DNA of 64,000 nt from Kribbella sp. NBC_01245. Its GTDB lineage: Bacteria; Actinomycetota; Actinomycetes; Propionibacteriales; Kribbellaceae. The position numbers were made by a program, and so were the translations under genes. Numbering within the stretch: the first letter of the stretch is position 1; every line of letters starts with the position of its first letter. The notes under the pieces were generated by a model. The model was not told where the DNA came from, did no database searches, and saw only the letters and a list, made by a program, of their open reading frames with translations. Location of the stretch: assembly GCF_036226525.1 (NCBI RefSeq), contig NZ_CP108487.1:3348001-3412000 (forward strand). The letters are read 5' to 3'. Positions 1 to 8,067 of the stretch are shown here, one piece after another.

Positions 1-24
1 CGCCGCGGTAGCGGGCAAATCCAG

Positions 25-39
25 ACCAATCGACGCAAG
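25..39. repeat. Truncated end of palindromic repeat family A
   Basis: This short stretch (gaccaatcgacgcaagg-like) matches the outer end of the right arms of the family A inverted repeats at 8264-8352 and 28710-28796. The rest of the unit would lie outside the window, so it is read as a cut-off copy. The match is short. Confidence 0.4.
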
Positions 40-127
40 GTGGACGGTTGCTCGCCGCAACGTGGACGGCTGGGCGCCGTCGCGGTGGACGGTTGCTCGC
101 CGCAAGGTGGAGGGTTGCTCGCCGCGG
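39..127. repeat. Tandem repeat, four ~22-bp units
   Basis: Four consecutive units of about 22-23 bp (39-60, 61-83, 84-105, 106-127) share the pattern GGTGGACGGTTGCTCGCCGC. The second unit is the most diverged. The array ends exactly where the TetR stop codon begins (128-130 on the minus strand), so it lies immediately 3' of that gene. No function can be assigned. It may be slippage-generated filler or part of the repeat cluster that begins at the window edge. Confidence 0.7.
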
Positions 128-814
128 TCAGTGGGGGGACGTGGCGTGGGATAGGAGGCCGTCTACTAGGGCGCGGAGGCCGGGGGGGTAGGTGTTTTGG
201 GCCGACAGGGTGGCCCATTGGTGGGCGATGGCGGATAGGTGGGGTAGGTGGGTGGTGTCTAGTTGGTTGATGCGGGTGGTGATGTCTAGGTCGCGCTCGT
301 TGGTGGCGCGGTCGGGGGCGGAGCGGGCGCGGACGAGGATTTCGCCGACCGTGTAGTACCAGATGCTGCGGAAGATGTGGACGCTTTGCGCGGGCGTGCA
401 TCCGTAGCCGACAGCTCCGGCCAGGATGGTTTCGACGAACCAGAGGGCCGATTCACCAAGCCGGCCGATGAACCCGTCGACGGTGAGGACCTCCGCCGCC
501 CAGGGCCAGGCCGCGAGGGCGTCGTGGGTAGCAATGGCGGCCACGATGATCCGGTCCCGCGGCTCGCTCGGCAGCTCGGGATGCGGGATCTGATCCGCAT
601 ACTCCGTGATCAGCAGAAGTAGCAGATCCTCCTTATCCCGCACGTGGTGATACAGCGTCGTCGCCCCGATGCCGAGCTCTGCGGCCAGCTGGCGAATCGT
701 CAGCTTCTCCCACCCATCCCGGTCGATGAGCTGGCGAGCGGCCGCCAGGATCTGCGCACGAGACGTCAGGCGTGGCCGGCCGGTGCGGCCTTGCGGTGCT
801 GGTGGTCGGGGCAT
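128..814 (-). CDS. TetR/AcrR family transcriptional regulator
   Basis: A 228-residue DNA-binding repressor. The N-terminal TetR helix-turn-helix is clear (LTIRQLAAELGIGATTLYHH at about residues 40-60), followed by an all-helical ligand-binding region of usual TetR length. The start is placed at ATG 814 because the protein from there begins just before the HTH (MPRPPAPQGRTGRPR) and an AAAGGA sits upstream. An earlier in-frame ATG at 880 would translate the 21-bp direct repeats and is unlikely. It is divergent from an MFS exporter and two ABC exporter genes, so it probably represses that efflux operon and responds to a toxic substrate. The inducer cannot be told from sequence. Confidence 0.9.
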   Translation of the reverse strand: MPRPPAPQGRTGRPRLTSRAQILAAARQLIDRDGWEKLTIRQLAAELGIGATTLYHHVRDKEDLLLLLITEYADQIPHPELPSEPRDRIIVAAIATHDALAAWPWAAEVLTVDGFIGRLGESALWFVETILAGAVGYGCTPAQSVHIFRSIWYYTVGEILVRARSAPDRATNERDLDITTRINQLDTTHLPHLSAIAHQWATLSAQNTYPPGLRALVDGLLSHATSPH

Positions 815-832
815 CGTCCCATCATCCTTTCC

Positions 833-874
833 CCCCTCCCATCCGTGGAACCGCCCCTCCCAGCCGTGGAACCG
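833..874. promoter_or_regulatory. 21-bp direct repeat in the TetR/MFS divergent promoter
   Basis: Two adjacent 21-bp copies (833-853 and 854-874) differ at one base; each ends in CCGTGGAACCG. They lie between the divergent TetR and MFS starts. They are candidate regulator-binding sites or promoter elements. Only the repetition is seen. Confidence 0.45.
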
Positions 875-917
875 GGCCAACGTAGTCGACAGCGGGTTGA
901 TCTCGATGCTACTTTCG

Positions 918-927
918 GAACATGTTC
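918..927. promoter_or_regulatory. Palindrome GAACATGTTC over the MFS start codon
   Basis: A perfect 10-bp palindrome is centred on the MFS initiation ATG (922), with TTCG/CGAA extensions. A repressor bound here would block the MFS gene, which fits the divergent TetR, but binding is inferred only. Confidence 0.35.
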
Positions 928-2361
928 GAAAAGTCTACTCGCCCCGCCCTCGTCCTTGCCGCGGTGGCCGTCGTGCAGTTCATGGTTTCGCTGGATCTGT
1001 CGGTCGTGAACCTCGGACTTCCGCAGATCGCCGCCGCCCTCGGCTTCACCGAAGTGGGCCTGACCTGGGTCATCCACGCGTACGCCCTCTCCTTCGGCGG
1101 CCTGCTCCTCCTCGGCGGCAAGCTCGCCGACCGGTACGGCCGCAAGCGCGTGCTGCTGCTCGGGCTCGCGTTGTTCGGCCTCGCCTCACTCGTCGGCGGT
1201 TTCGCCCAGGAGGCCGGTCACCTTGTCGCCGCCCGTGCCGCCCAGGGCGTCGGCGCCGCCGCATTGGCGCCGGCCGCGCTGTCCCTGCTGACCTCGACCT
1301 TCCCCACCGGCAAGCCCCGCGTCCGGGCGTTTGGCGTGTGGAGCGCGATGAACGCCGCCGGCGGCGCGCTCGGCGTACTGATCGGCGGCGTGCTCACCGA
1401 GTACGCCAGCTGGCGTTGGGTGATGTTCGTGAATGTGCCGATGGTCGCCGTCGCACTGGTTCTGACCTGGCGCAGCGTCCCCGCGGATCCGCCCGCTGCG
1501 CGCCGCGGCCGCCCTGACGTACTGGGTGCTGTCCTGGCCACGGCCGGAATGACGTTGCTCGTGTTCGGCGTCGTCCGCACCGACCGGTACGCGTGGACCT
1601 CGCCGGTCACCTGGGCGACCCTCGCAATCGCCGTCGCCTTGCTGACCGCGTTCGTGTACGTCGAGCGGACCACCACCCGAGACCCGCTGATCCGGCTTGG
1701 CCTGTTCACCAATCGCGCGGTCGCCGGCGCCAACGCGTACAACCTCCTACTCGGCGCCGCCATGGCCTCGGCCTTCTATTTCGCGTCCCTCTACCTTCAG
1801 CGAGTGCTCGGGACCGGCCCGGCCATGACCGGGTTCCAGTTCCTGCCGCTCGCACTCGGCGTGGTCGTCGGCTCTGTGCTCGCCGTCAAACTCGGCTACC
1901 GTTTCCCGGCCCGGGTCCTCTTGACCGTGGGCGGACTGCTGACCGCGGCCGGGTTCGCCTGGTTCGGATTCATCAGCGCCGACGGCTCCTACGTCGTCGA
2001 CGTACTCGGCCCGTCGATCGTCATCGCCATCGGCTTCGGGCTCTGCCTCGGACCGGTCGTCTCCACCGCCACCATGGGTGTCGCGCCCCACGAGACGGGC
2101 ACCGCCTCCGGCTTGCTCGCCAGTTCACGTCAGATCGGTGCCTCGCTCGGACTGGCCGCCCTCGGCACCGCCGCCAACGAGCGAACCGGCGCGACCCGCA
2201 CACTCGAGGCCCTCAACGACGGGTACGCGCTCGGCCTGTCACTCGGCGCCGCGCTCTTGGCCGGTTCCGTCCTCATCGCCCTCACCGTGCTGCCCCGTAC
2301 GAGCGAAGAGGCAGCGGCAGGCGACGTCGCGACGAAGTTGACGAAGACGGGAGCGCGATGA
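922..2361 (+). CDS. MFS transporter, DHA2 (14-TM drug:H+ antiporter) family
   Basis: A 479-residue membrane protein with the hallmarks of the EmrB/QacA branch. These are LDLSVVNLGLPQIAAAL in the first helix, the loop 2-3 motif GGKLADRYGRKR, and the motif C region GALGVLIGGVLTE in helix 5. About 14 hydrophobic segments fill the length. It would expel hydrophobic compounds from the cytoplasm using the proton gradient. It is the first gene of an operon; its stop overlaps the next ATG (ATGA at 2358), so translation is coupled to the ABC exporter genes. The divergent TetR gene is the likely regulator. The substrate is unknown. Confidence 0.92.
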   Translation: MFEKSTRPALVLAAVAVVQFMVSLDLSVVNLGLPQIAAALGFTEVGLTWVIHAYALSFGGLLLLGGKLADRYGRKRVLLLGLALFGLASLVGGFAQEAGHLVAARAAQGVGAAALAPAALSLLTSTFPTGKPRVRAFGVWSAMNAAGGALGVLIGGVLTEYASWRWVMFVNVPMVAVALVLTWRSVPADPPAARRGRPDVLGAVLATAGMTLLVFGVVRTDRYAWTSPVTWATLAIAVALLTAFVYVERTTTRDPLIRLGLFTNRAVAGANAYNLLLGAAMASAFYFASLYLQRVLGTGPAMTGFQFLPLALGVVVGSVLAVKLGYRFPARVLLTVGGLLTAAGFAWFGFISADGSYVVDVLGPSIVIAIGFGLCLGPVVSTATMGVAPHETGTASGLLASSRQIGASLGLAALGTAANERTGATRTLEALNDGYALGLSLGAALLAGSVLIALTVLPRTSEEAAAGDVATKLTKTGAR

Positions 2362-4097
2362 CCACGAGGCAGCTGCTGCGCCCTTATTTGCCAGGCTTCG
2401 CGGCCGTGATGGTGCTGCAGGTCGTCGGCGCTGTCGCGGGTCTGGCGCCGCTGCTCGCGGTCGTCGAGGTGGGTCGCGCGCTGCTGGCGCCCGAACCCGT
2501 TAATCGCGATCACGTCTGGCTCGTCGTGATCGCGGGCGCGGTCGGCCTGTTCGTCCGGCTGCTGTTCACGGCCGCGTCGTCCGGCATCGGGCATGTTCTG
2601 GACGACCGAGTGCAACTGTCGTTTCGCCGCCAACTGGCCGCGCGACTTGGCCGCGTACCGATCGGCTGGTTCTCCCGGCGCCGTACGGGCGAGCTGGCAA
2701 AGGTGGTGGGCGATGACGTCAGCGCCGTACATCCGTTCATCGCACACACCCCTGGCGAGGTCGTCGCCGCATTCGTGGTGCCGCTGGTGTCACTGGCCTA
2801 TTTGTTCACCATCGACTGGCGGCTCACCCTGATCGCCCTGATCCCGGTCGCGCTGGCAATTGCGCTGGTCCCCCTGATGATGACGCCGACGCGGCTGCGT
2901 GAGCAGGAACAGTTCGACGCGGCCATGGGACGGATCACGAGTTCCGTCGTCGAGTTCGTGCAGGGCATCGCGGTGGTCAAGGCGTACGGCGGATCCGAGC
3001 GCGCCCACCGCAAGTTCCTCGCGGCCGCCGACGATTTCGTCAGCATCTTCTTCCGCTGGGTGCGCGGTATTTCGGGGATCGCGGCCGGGATGCAGCTGGC
3101 GCTCGCACCGCCGTTCGTACTGCTGGTCGTCCTGATCGGCGGAGCGACGCGGATCACCACCGGCGGCCTCGACCCGGCGGACCTGTTGCCGTTCCTGCTG
3201 CTCGGGCTAGGCCTCACCGCTCCGGTCGCCGCCCTCGGCCACGGCTTCGACGACATCCAGGCGGCCCGCCGTGCGGTCGGCCGGATCCGCGACGTACTCG
3301 ACGTGCAATCACTACCCGAGCCTGCGCATCCGGTCACACCACAAGGTCACCGGGTGGAACTGCGTGACGTTCGATTCGGGTACGACGCCGATCACGAGGT
3401 GCTACGTGGGATCGACCTGGTGCTCGAACCCGGCACGGTCACCGCGATCGTCGGGCCGTCGGGCAGCGGAAAGTCCACCCTGGTTCAGCTTTTGCCGCGC
3501 TTCTTCGATCCGACGCGTGGTTCGGTCACGCTGGGCGGTGTCGATCTGCGCGAGCTCGGCAGCCGGGAGCTCTACCGGACGGTCTCGTTCGTCTTCCAGG
3601 ACGTACGTCTGCTGCGCGCTTCGGTCGCGGACAACATCGCGCTGGCGGTACCGCATGCCGACCTCGGCGACGTGATTCGCGCCGCCCGGTTGGCGAATAT
3701 CCACGACCGAATTCTCGAGCTGCCGCAGGGATACGAGACGGTCATCGGCGCCTCGGACTTGTCAGGCGGAGAGGCGCAGCGGATCGCGATCGCGCGCGCC
3801 TTGCTCGCCGACGCGCCCGTACTGGTGCTCGACGAGGCGACCGCCTTCGCCGACCCACAAACCGAACAGGCGGTACGACGTGCCCTGGCGACGCTTGGCG
3901 GCTATCGGACGATCCTCGTCATCGCCCATCGGCTCGAGACGGTCGCGGACGCCGACACCGTCGTGATGCTGGAGAACGGGTCGATCGTCGAACGCGGCAG
4001 GCCGGCCGACCTACTCGCGCAGAACGGAAAGTTCGCCGCGTTCTGGCAATCCCACCAAGCGCCCGACGACGTACGGCAAGGAGTTGAGCCCCGATGA
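2358..4097 (+). CDS. ABC exporter half-transporter 1 (TMD-NBD fusion)
   Basis: A 579-residue type IV ABC exporter subunit. An N-terminal six-helix transmembrane domain (about residues 15-315) is followed by an ATPase domain. That domain has Walker A GPSGSGKST, signature LSGGEAQRIAIARAL, Walker B VLVLDEAT and an H-loop histidine in IAHRLE. The frame is open far upstream, but ATG 2358 overlaps the MFS stop and gives a protein of normal length. The next gene is a second half-transporter joined by another ATGA overlap, so the two probably form a heterodimer. With the MFS gene and TetR the context is export or resistance. No siderophore-interaction domain is present, so an IrtA-like role is not indicated. 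Confidence 0.9.
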   Translation: MTTRQLLRPYLPGFAAVMVLQVVGAVAGLAPLLAVVEVGRALLAPEPVNRDHVWLVVIAGAVGLFVRLLFTAASSGIGHVLDDRVQLSFRRQLAARLGRVPIGWFSRRRTGELAKVVGDDVSAVHPFIAHTPGEVVAAFVVPLVSLAYLFTIDWRLTLIALIPVALAIALVPLMMTPTRLREQEQFDAAMGRITSSVVEFVQGIAVVKAYGGSERAHRKFLAAADDFVSIFFRWVRGISGIAAGMQLALAPPFVLLVVLIGGATRITTGGLDPADLLPFLLLGLGLTAPVAALGHGFDDIQAARRAVGRIRDVLDVQSLPEPAHPVTPQGHRVELRDVRFGYDADHEVLRGIDLVLEPGTVTAIVGPSGSGKSTLVQLLPRFFDPTRGSVTLGGVDLRELGSRELYRTVSFVFQDVRLLRASVADNIALAVPHADLGDVIRAARLANIHDRILELPQGYETVIGASDLSGGEAQRIAIARALLADAPVLVLDEATAFADPQTEQAVRRALATLGGYRTILVIAHRLETVADADTVVMLENGSIVERGRPADLLAQNGKFAAFWQSHQAPDDVRQGVEPR

Positions 4098-5809
4098 TCC
4101 GAATGCTGCTGCGCGTGTTGGGCAACGAGTACGCCAAGCCGATGCGACGAACTGTCGCCCTGATGACGCTGACCGCGATAGCCGAGGGGTTGTCGTACGC
4201 GCTCTTGGTTCCAGTGCTGCGGGCGTTGTTCGGGAGCACGCCCGGGGACGCCTGGCCGTGGCTGATCGCGTTCGGGGTCGCGGTCGCGGTCTACGCGGCG
4301 TTGCGCTATCGCAGCGACTTGTCCGGGTTCCGCGTCGGGACCGTGTTGTTGCGGGGGATGTATCACCGGCTTGGCGATCACCTGGCCCGGCTGCCGATCG
4401 GCTGGTACAGCGCCGGCCGCGTCGGGGAGGTGTCGGTACTGGCCGGACGCGGCCTGCTGGAGGTGATGGGGGTGGCGGCGCATCTGCTGGCGCCGTTCAT
4501 CTCCGCCTGTGTCACTCCGTTGACGATTGTGGTCGTGATGCTGGCCTTCAATTGGCAACTGGGGCTGGCCGCGTTGGTCGCCGTACCGCTGGTGATGGCG
4601 ATCCAGATCTGGACCGGACGCTCAATGGCCGCCGCCGACGCGGAGCGCGCCGAACGCGACCACGAGGCGACCGGGCGAGTCATCGAGTACCTGCAGGCTC
4701 AACCGGTATTGCGGGCCGGTGGCCGGACTGCCGAACGCTTCCGGTTGCTCGATGACTCGTTGCAGGAGGTCCAGCGCGCGTCCCGCCGTACGACGCTGTC
4801 AGCGCTGCCTGGCGTGGTGGGCTTGGCGCTCGTGGTGCAGGCGATGTTCACCGTGGTGTTGGTCTTGGGTGTCTACCTTGCGCTCGGCGGGAACATCGGT
4901 GCGGCAGAGCTCTTGACGATTCTCGTACTGGCTTCCCGTTGCGCAGATCCGGTTCTATCGCTGGCGGATATCGGCGGGAAACTCCGCGGAGCGCGGGCCG
5001 AGTTGGCGAGACTCGACGCGGTGTTGCGTACTGAGCCGCTGCCGGAACCTCGCGAGCCGATCCAGCCGGAACGCTATGACCTGTCGTTCGAGTCCGTTGG
5101 TTTCCGGCATGGCGATCGGGTGGTGATCGACGACGTCTCGTTGTCCGTGCCGGCGGGGCAGCGGCTTGCGATTGTTGGGCCGTCGGGCGCTGGTAAGAGC
5201 ACCTTGCTGCAGTTGCTCGCGCGGTTCTATGACGTGGACGCGGGCGTGGTGTGTGTGGGCGGGGTCGACGTACGCGCGATCAGTACCGAGGTGTTGATGG
5301 CGCAGATCGCGATTGTCTTCCAGGACGTCTATCTGTTCGACGGCACGATTGAGGAGAACGTACGTCTCGGCCGTCCCGACGCGAGTGTTGCCGAGGTGCG
5401 GGCGGCCGCGACCGCGGCGCGGTTGGACGACGTGATCGAGCGACTGCCCGGCGGGTGGGCGACGAACGTCGGCGAGGGCGGCGCGCTGTTGTCAGGTGGT
5501 GAGCGCCAGCGGGTCTCGATCGCGCGAGCAATGCTGAAGAACGCGCCCATCGTGCTGCTGGACGAGGTGACGTCCGCGTTGGATCCGGTCAACGAGGCGG
5601 CAGTGCACGACGGTATCGAGCGGCTGATGGCGGGCCGGACCGTGGTAATGGTGGCGCACCGCATGCGAACCGTCCAACGCGCCGATCGCGTCGTCTTCCT
5701 GGACGCCGGTCGGGTCGTCGAGCAGGGCACCCACGACGAGTTGGTAGGTGTTGGCGGCCGCTATGCCGACTTCTGGGAGCTCTCCCTGACACCGGCCGCA
5801 AGCGACTGA
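4094..5809 (+). CDS. ABC exporter half-transporter 2 (TMD-NBD fusion)
   Basis: A 571-residue partner of the preceding half-transporter, beginning at an ATGA overlap. It has a six-helix membrane domain in the first ~310 residues and an ATPase domain. Visible motifs are Walker A GPSGAGKST, the Q-loop in IVFQDVYLFDG, signature LLSGGERQRVSIARAM, Walker B IVLLDEVTSALDP and H-loop VAHRM. Both halves keep a Glu after Walker B, so neither site is obviously degenerate. It is last in the efflux operon; a perfect palindrome 14 bp past the stop probably ends transcription. Confidence 0.9.
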   Translation: MIRMLLRVLGNEYAKPMRRTVALMTLTAIAEGLSYALLVPVLRALFGSTPGDAWPWLIAFGVAVAVYAALRYRSDLSGFRVGTVLLRGMYHRLGDHLARLPIGWYSAGRVGEVSVLAGRGLLEVMGVAAHLLAPFISACVTPLTIVVVMLAFNWQLGLAALVAVPLVMAIQIWTGRSMAAADAERAERDHEATGRVIEYLQAQPVLRAGGRTAERFRLLDDSLQEVQRASRRTTLSALPGVVGLALVVQAMFTVVLVLGVYLALGGNIGAAELLTILVLASRCADPVLSLADIGGKLRGARAELARLDAVLRTEPLPEPREPIQPERYDLSFESVGFRHGDRVVIDDVSLSVPAGQRLAIVGPSGAGKSTLLQLLARFYDVDAGVVCVGGVDVRAISTEVLMAQIAIVFQDVYLFDGTIEENVRLGRPDASVAEVRAAATAARLDDVIERLPGGWATNVGEGGALLSGGERQRVSIARAMLKNAPIVLLDEVTSALDPVNEAAVHDGIERLMAGRTVVMVAHRMRTVQRADRVVFLDAGRVVEQGTHDELVGVGGRYADFWELSLTPAASD

Positions 5810-5823
5810 GCCGCGTCTAGAGG

Positions 5824-5855
5824 CGCTACAGGTCAGGGATCCCTGACCTGTAGCG
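5824..5855. terminator. Bidirectional terminator, 32-bp perfect palindrome
   Basis: The sequence reads CGCTACAGGTCAGGGA and then its exact reverse complement, with no loop (centre GGATCC). It sits between the ABC gene stop (5809) and the stop of the convergent SDR gene (5860), so it can serve both transcripts. There is no U-tract, which is usual in high-GC actinobacteria. Confidence 0.75.
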
Positions 5856-5859
5856 GCCC

Positions 5860-6630
5860 TCAGAACAAGGTGTAGCCGCCGTCGATGGTGACTACTGAGC
5901 CGGTCATGAAGCTAGAGGCGTCAGAGGCTAGGTAGACGACAGTGGGGGCGATCTCTTCAGGGAGGGCGTAGCGCTGCATTGGTGCGTCATCGATCCAGCG
6001 CGGCTTGAACTGCGGGTCGTCGACCGGTGCCATCTCCGTCTTGACGTAGCCGGGGGCGACCGCGTTGACACGAATGCCGAGCGGCGCCCACTCAGCAGCC
6101 AGTGACTTCGTCAACTGATGTACGGCGGCCTTTGAGGCGTTGTACGCCGGTTGCCACTGCGGGCGGTTGACGATCAGCGCCGAGATCGAGCCGATGTTGA
6201 CGATGTTGCCGGCGCCCTGTTCCGCGAAGTGCCTACCTGCGGCCTGGCACATCAGCCACAACCCGTGCACGTTGGTATCGAAGACCTCCCGCCACTCCTC
6301 AATCGGGACCTCGAGCGACGGCTTGTGGATGCAGGCGCCGGCGTTGTTCACCAGAATGTCGAGCCGCCCGGTGGTCTCGAGCGCGGTGGCGACCACGCGT
6401 TCCGCGGACTCCGGGTCGGCCACATCGAGCGCGGTCCCCACCACGGTACGACCGGTCTCAGTGGCCAACGCTTCGGCCGCCGCCACCGACGCCGCCTCAT
6501 CTCTTGCGCCAATCACAACATCCGCGCCCGCTTCGGCCAGCCCTCTCGCAAAAGCAAACCCAAGCCCGCGATATCCACCAGTAACGATCGCCGTCCGCCC
6601 CCTCAGCGAGAACGCCTCAAGCACACTCAT
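5860..6630 (-). CDS. SDR family NAD(P)-dependent oxidoreductase
   Basis: A 256-residue classical short-chain dehydrogenase. The cofactor motif TGGYRGLG lies near residue 18, NNAG near 92, a catalytic Ser in the GSISAL strand and YNASK near 163; the C-terminus ends GSVVTIDGGYTLF. The whole resembles gluconate 5-dehydrogenase / 3-oxoacyl-ACP reductase type SDRs, but substrate cannot be read from the fold. It stands alone: downstream is the shared terminator palindrome, and upstream is the 1.7-kb repeat region. Confidence 0.9.
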   Translation of the reverse strand: MSVLEAFSLRGRTAIVTGGYRGLGFAFARGLAEAGADVVIGARDEAASVAAAEALATETGRTVVGTALDVADPESAERVVATALETTGRLDILVNNAGACIHKPSLEVPIEEWREVFDTNVHGLWLMCQAAGRHFAEQGAGNIVNIGSISALIVNRPQWQPAYNASKAAVHQLTKSLAAEWAPLGIRVNAVAPGYVKTEMAPVDDPQFKPRWIDDAPMQRYALPEEIAPTVVYLASDASSFMTGSVVTIDGGYTLF

Positions 6631-6938
6631 CCGCCCACCACCCCCAAGATCGACAAGCTCGACCGGGTCCGCGATCCGGCCGGCCTCTTCCTGCCCCGCG
6701 CGTCGGTATCCCTTCCCCCACGATCTCCTTCGTCCTACTACCCGCCATCCCCTCGCCCTCTCCTCGACCCACCCCGACGAACCCCGCCGAGGCCACTACC
6801 CAGCACCCTATGAACGCACAACTCGCCATCGCCATGAACGCACGGCTCGCCATCGCCTCGACCGCTCCCCCAGCCCTTTCCCCCACCTCCACCCGCGAAC
6901 ACCCCTCTCCACCTCAGCCCGCGCCCCCTCCCCCGGCT

Positions 6939-7224
6939 GCGTTGATTCGTCTGCATCCGCTCGCCCCTTCCCGCGGCGGATCAGACGTACGGCAACGTAG
7001 GCGGGCGGATTCGGACGAATCAACGCCGACGCCTGCCCGGTATCAGCCTTCGGGCCGGGGTCTTTTGGTGGGCACCCGTCCCCCCGAGTTCTTCCGAATT
7101 GTCAGGCCGGCCCGGGCCGCGTCAAGGGCTCCATCGGCTAGCGCCGACGCTGACGCGCCCTTGACCCGGCCCGAACCGGCCAATGGCAGCGGGCTATCAG
7201 GGGGACGGGTGAAGTCTGACCGGG
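6939..7224 (+). repeat. Palindromic module, copy 1 (family A hairpin plus 139-bp hairpin)
   Basis: The module starts with an 88-bp inverted repeat (arms 6939-6965 and 7000-7026, 24 of 27 positions pair) opening GCGTTGATTCGT. A spacer beginning CGCCTGCCCGG follows. Next is a 139-bp hairpin unit (7073-7211) bounded by perfect 12-bp inverted ends CACCCGTCCCCC, with a second internal inverted pair around GCGTCAAGGGC / GCCCTTGACCCGG. The similarity to other copies continues to AGTCTGACCGGG at 7224. An inverted copy lies at 8068-8352 and another copy at 46979-47262. Confidence 0.85.
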
Positions 7225-7279
7225 CTTGGTGGTCGCCTGGCGCTGCCGCGTCGAGTGGTGCCGTCACGGATGGTCGGCG

Positions 7280-7348
7280 GCGCATCTTCCCGAGCAGACT
7301 GGACGTTTTCGGGCCCTGAAAACGTCCAGTCCGGTCAGGAAGATGCGC
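7280..7348. repeat. Long hairpin, family C (ACTGGACGTTTTC stem)
   Basis: A 31-nt left arm (7280-7310) pairs with 7318-7348 at 28 of 31 positions around a 7-nt loop. The stem holds CGCATCTTCC at its base and GACTGGACGTTTTC at its tip. Related hairpins with the same tip occur at 47471-47517, and a looser one at 47351-47415. Confidence 0.8.
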
Positions 7349-7442
7349 GCGGCCCTCCATGTGCGTCGAGTCGTGGATTGTGGTGCGGGAAAGGCTTTGC
7401 TGGCCGCGCAAATCCACGACTCGGCGAGTGGCGGACCGCCAC

Positions 7443-7499
7443 GCAGGCACAACCCGCGGGTGAAGCGGTTCAACCCGGCGAAACCGCACTTGTGCCTGC
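7443..7499. repeat. Hairpin, family D (TTCAACCCGGC motif), copy 1
   Basis: Perfect 10-bp arms GCAGGCACAA (7443-7452) and TTGTGCCTGC (7490-7499) enclose GCGGTTCAACCCGGCGAAACCGC, itself a small inverted pair (GCGGTT / AACCGC). The loop motif recurs at about 7551, 7636 and 28648. Confidence 0.7.
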
Positions 7500-7519
7500 C
7501 TGCCGGTCCGGCCCGGACA

Positions 7520-7587
7520 CCAGCGCAGCCACAACCCTCGAGTTAAGCGCTTCAACCCGGCCGAATCGGCGGTTGTGGCTGCGCTGG
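7520..7587. repeat. Hairpin, family D, copy 2
   Basis: A perfect 17-bp inverted repeat, CCAGCGCAGCCACAACC at 7520-7536 and its complement at 7571-7587, encloses CGCTTCAACCCGGCCGAATCGG. It has the same architecture as copy 1 with a different stem sequence, as expected if the stem is kept by compensatory change. That last point is inference. Confidence 0.7.
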
Positions 7588-7778
7588 TGACCACAGGCGG
7601 ACCGCCAGCACTACACAACCCACGACTGAACCGTTTCAACCAGGGCGAAACGGCACTTATGTAGGGCTGGCCGTCCGCTGCGGACCTGCACAACCACACG
7701 ACGCCCCGAAACGCCCGTCTCGGCAGGAAACCGGCCGTCGTGTGGGCGTGCACGTCCGCGACCGACCGCCAGGTCCAC

Positions 7779-7965
7779 AAGCCGACCGACCAAACGCAAC
7801 CACTCGCGGCAGACCTACGCGCAGGCACGACAAAGCCCTCCCGCAGCACAGACGAATGACCAGACCCGACCACTCGCGGGCAGAGGCCTCGCGCCAGCAC
7901 AGACGACTGACCAGACGCGGCCACTCGCGGGCGGAGGCCTCGCGGCAGCGCAGACGAATGACCAG
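7779..7965. repeat. Tandem repeat, ~50-bp units
   Basis: Units at 7843-7892 and 7893-7943 are near-identical (CAGCACAGACGA-TGACCAGAC, then CCACTCGCGGG and GAGGCCTCGC). A partial third unit runs 7944-7965 and a diverged half unit lies at about 7779-7823. It lies inside the core of the giant palindrome. Confidence 0.75.
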
Positions 7966-7990
7966 GGCGGCAGCACTTGGCGAAGAGCCA

Positions 7991-8060
7991 GCGCGGCAGC
8001 GTCTCGCGGATCGCGGCGCGGCAGCGTCCCGCGGATCCCGGCGCGGCAGCGTCCCGCAAC
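7991..8060. repeat. Tandem repeat, exact 25-bp period
   Basis: Three units begin at 7991, 8016 and 8041 with GCGCGGCAGCGT and TCGCGGAT-like ends. The period is exactly 25 bp. The array directly abuts the inverted module starting at 8068. Confidence 0.75.
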
Positions 8061-8067
8061 CACCGCA

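Noticed and set aside
1593..2357. 255-codon upstream extension of the first ABC half-transporter
   Set aside because: It overlaps the MFS gene in another frame and is Arg-rich. ATG 2358 with the ATGA overlap gives the normal family length.
7073..7211. Classic MITE or IS end
   Set aside because: Terminal inverted repeats are present, but similarity between copies continues beyond them, and no target duplication or transposase is seen.
7779..8060. CRISPR array
   Set aside because: The units are contiguous without unique spacers, and no cas genes are present.
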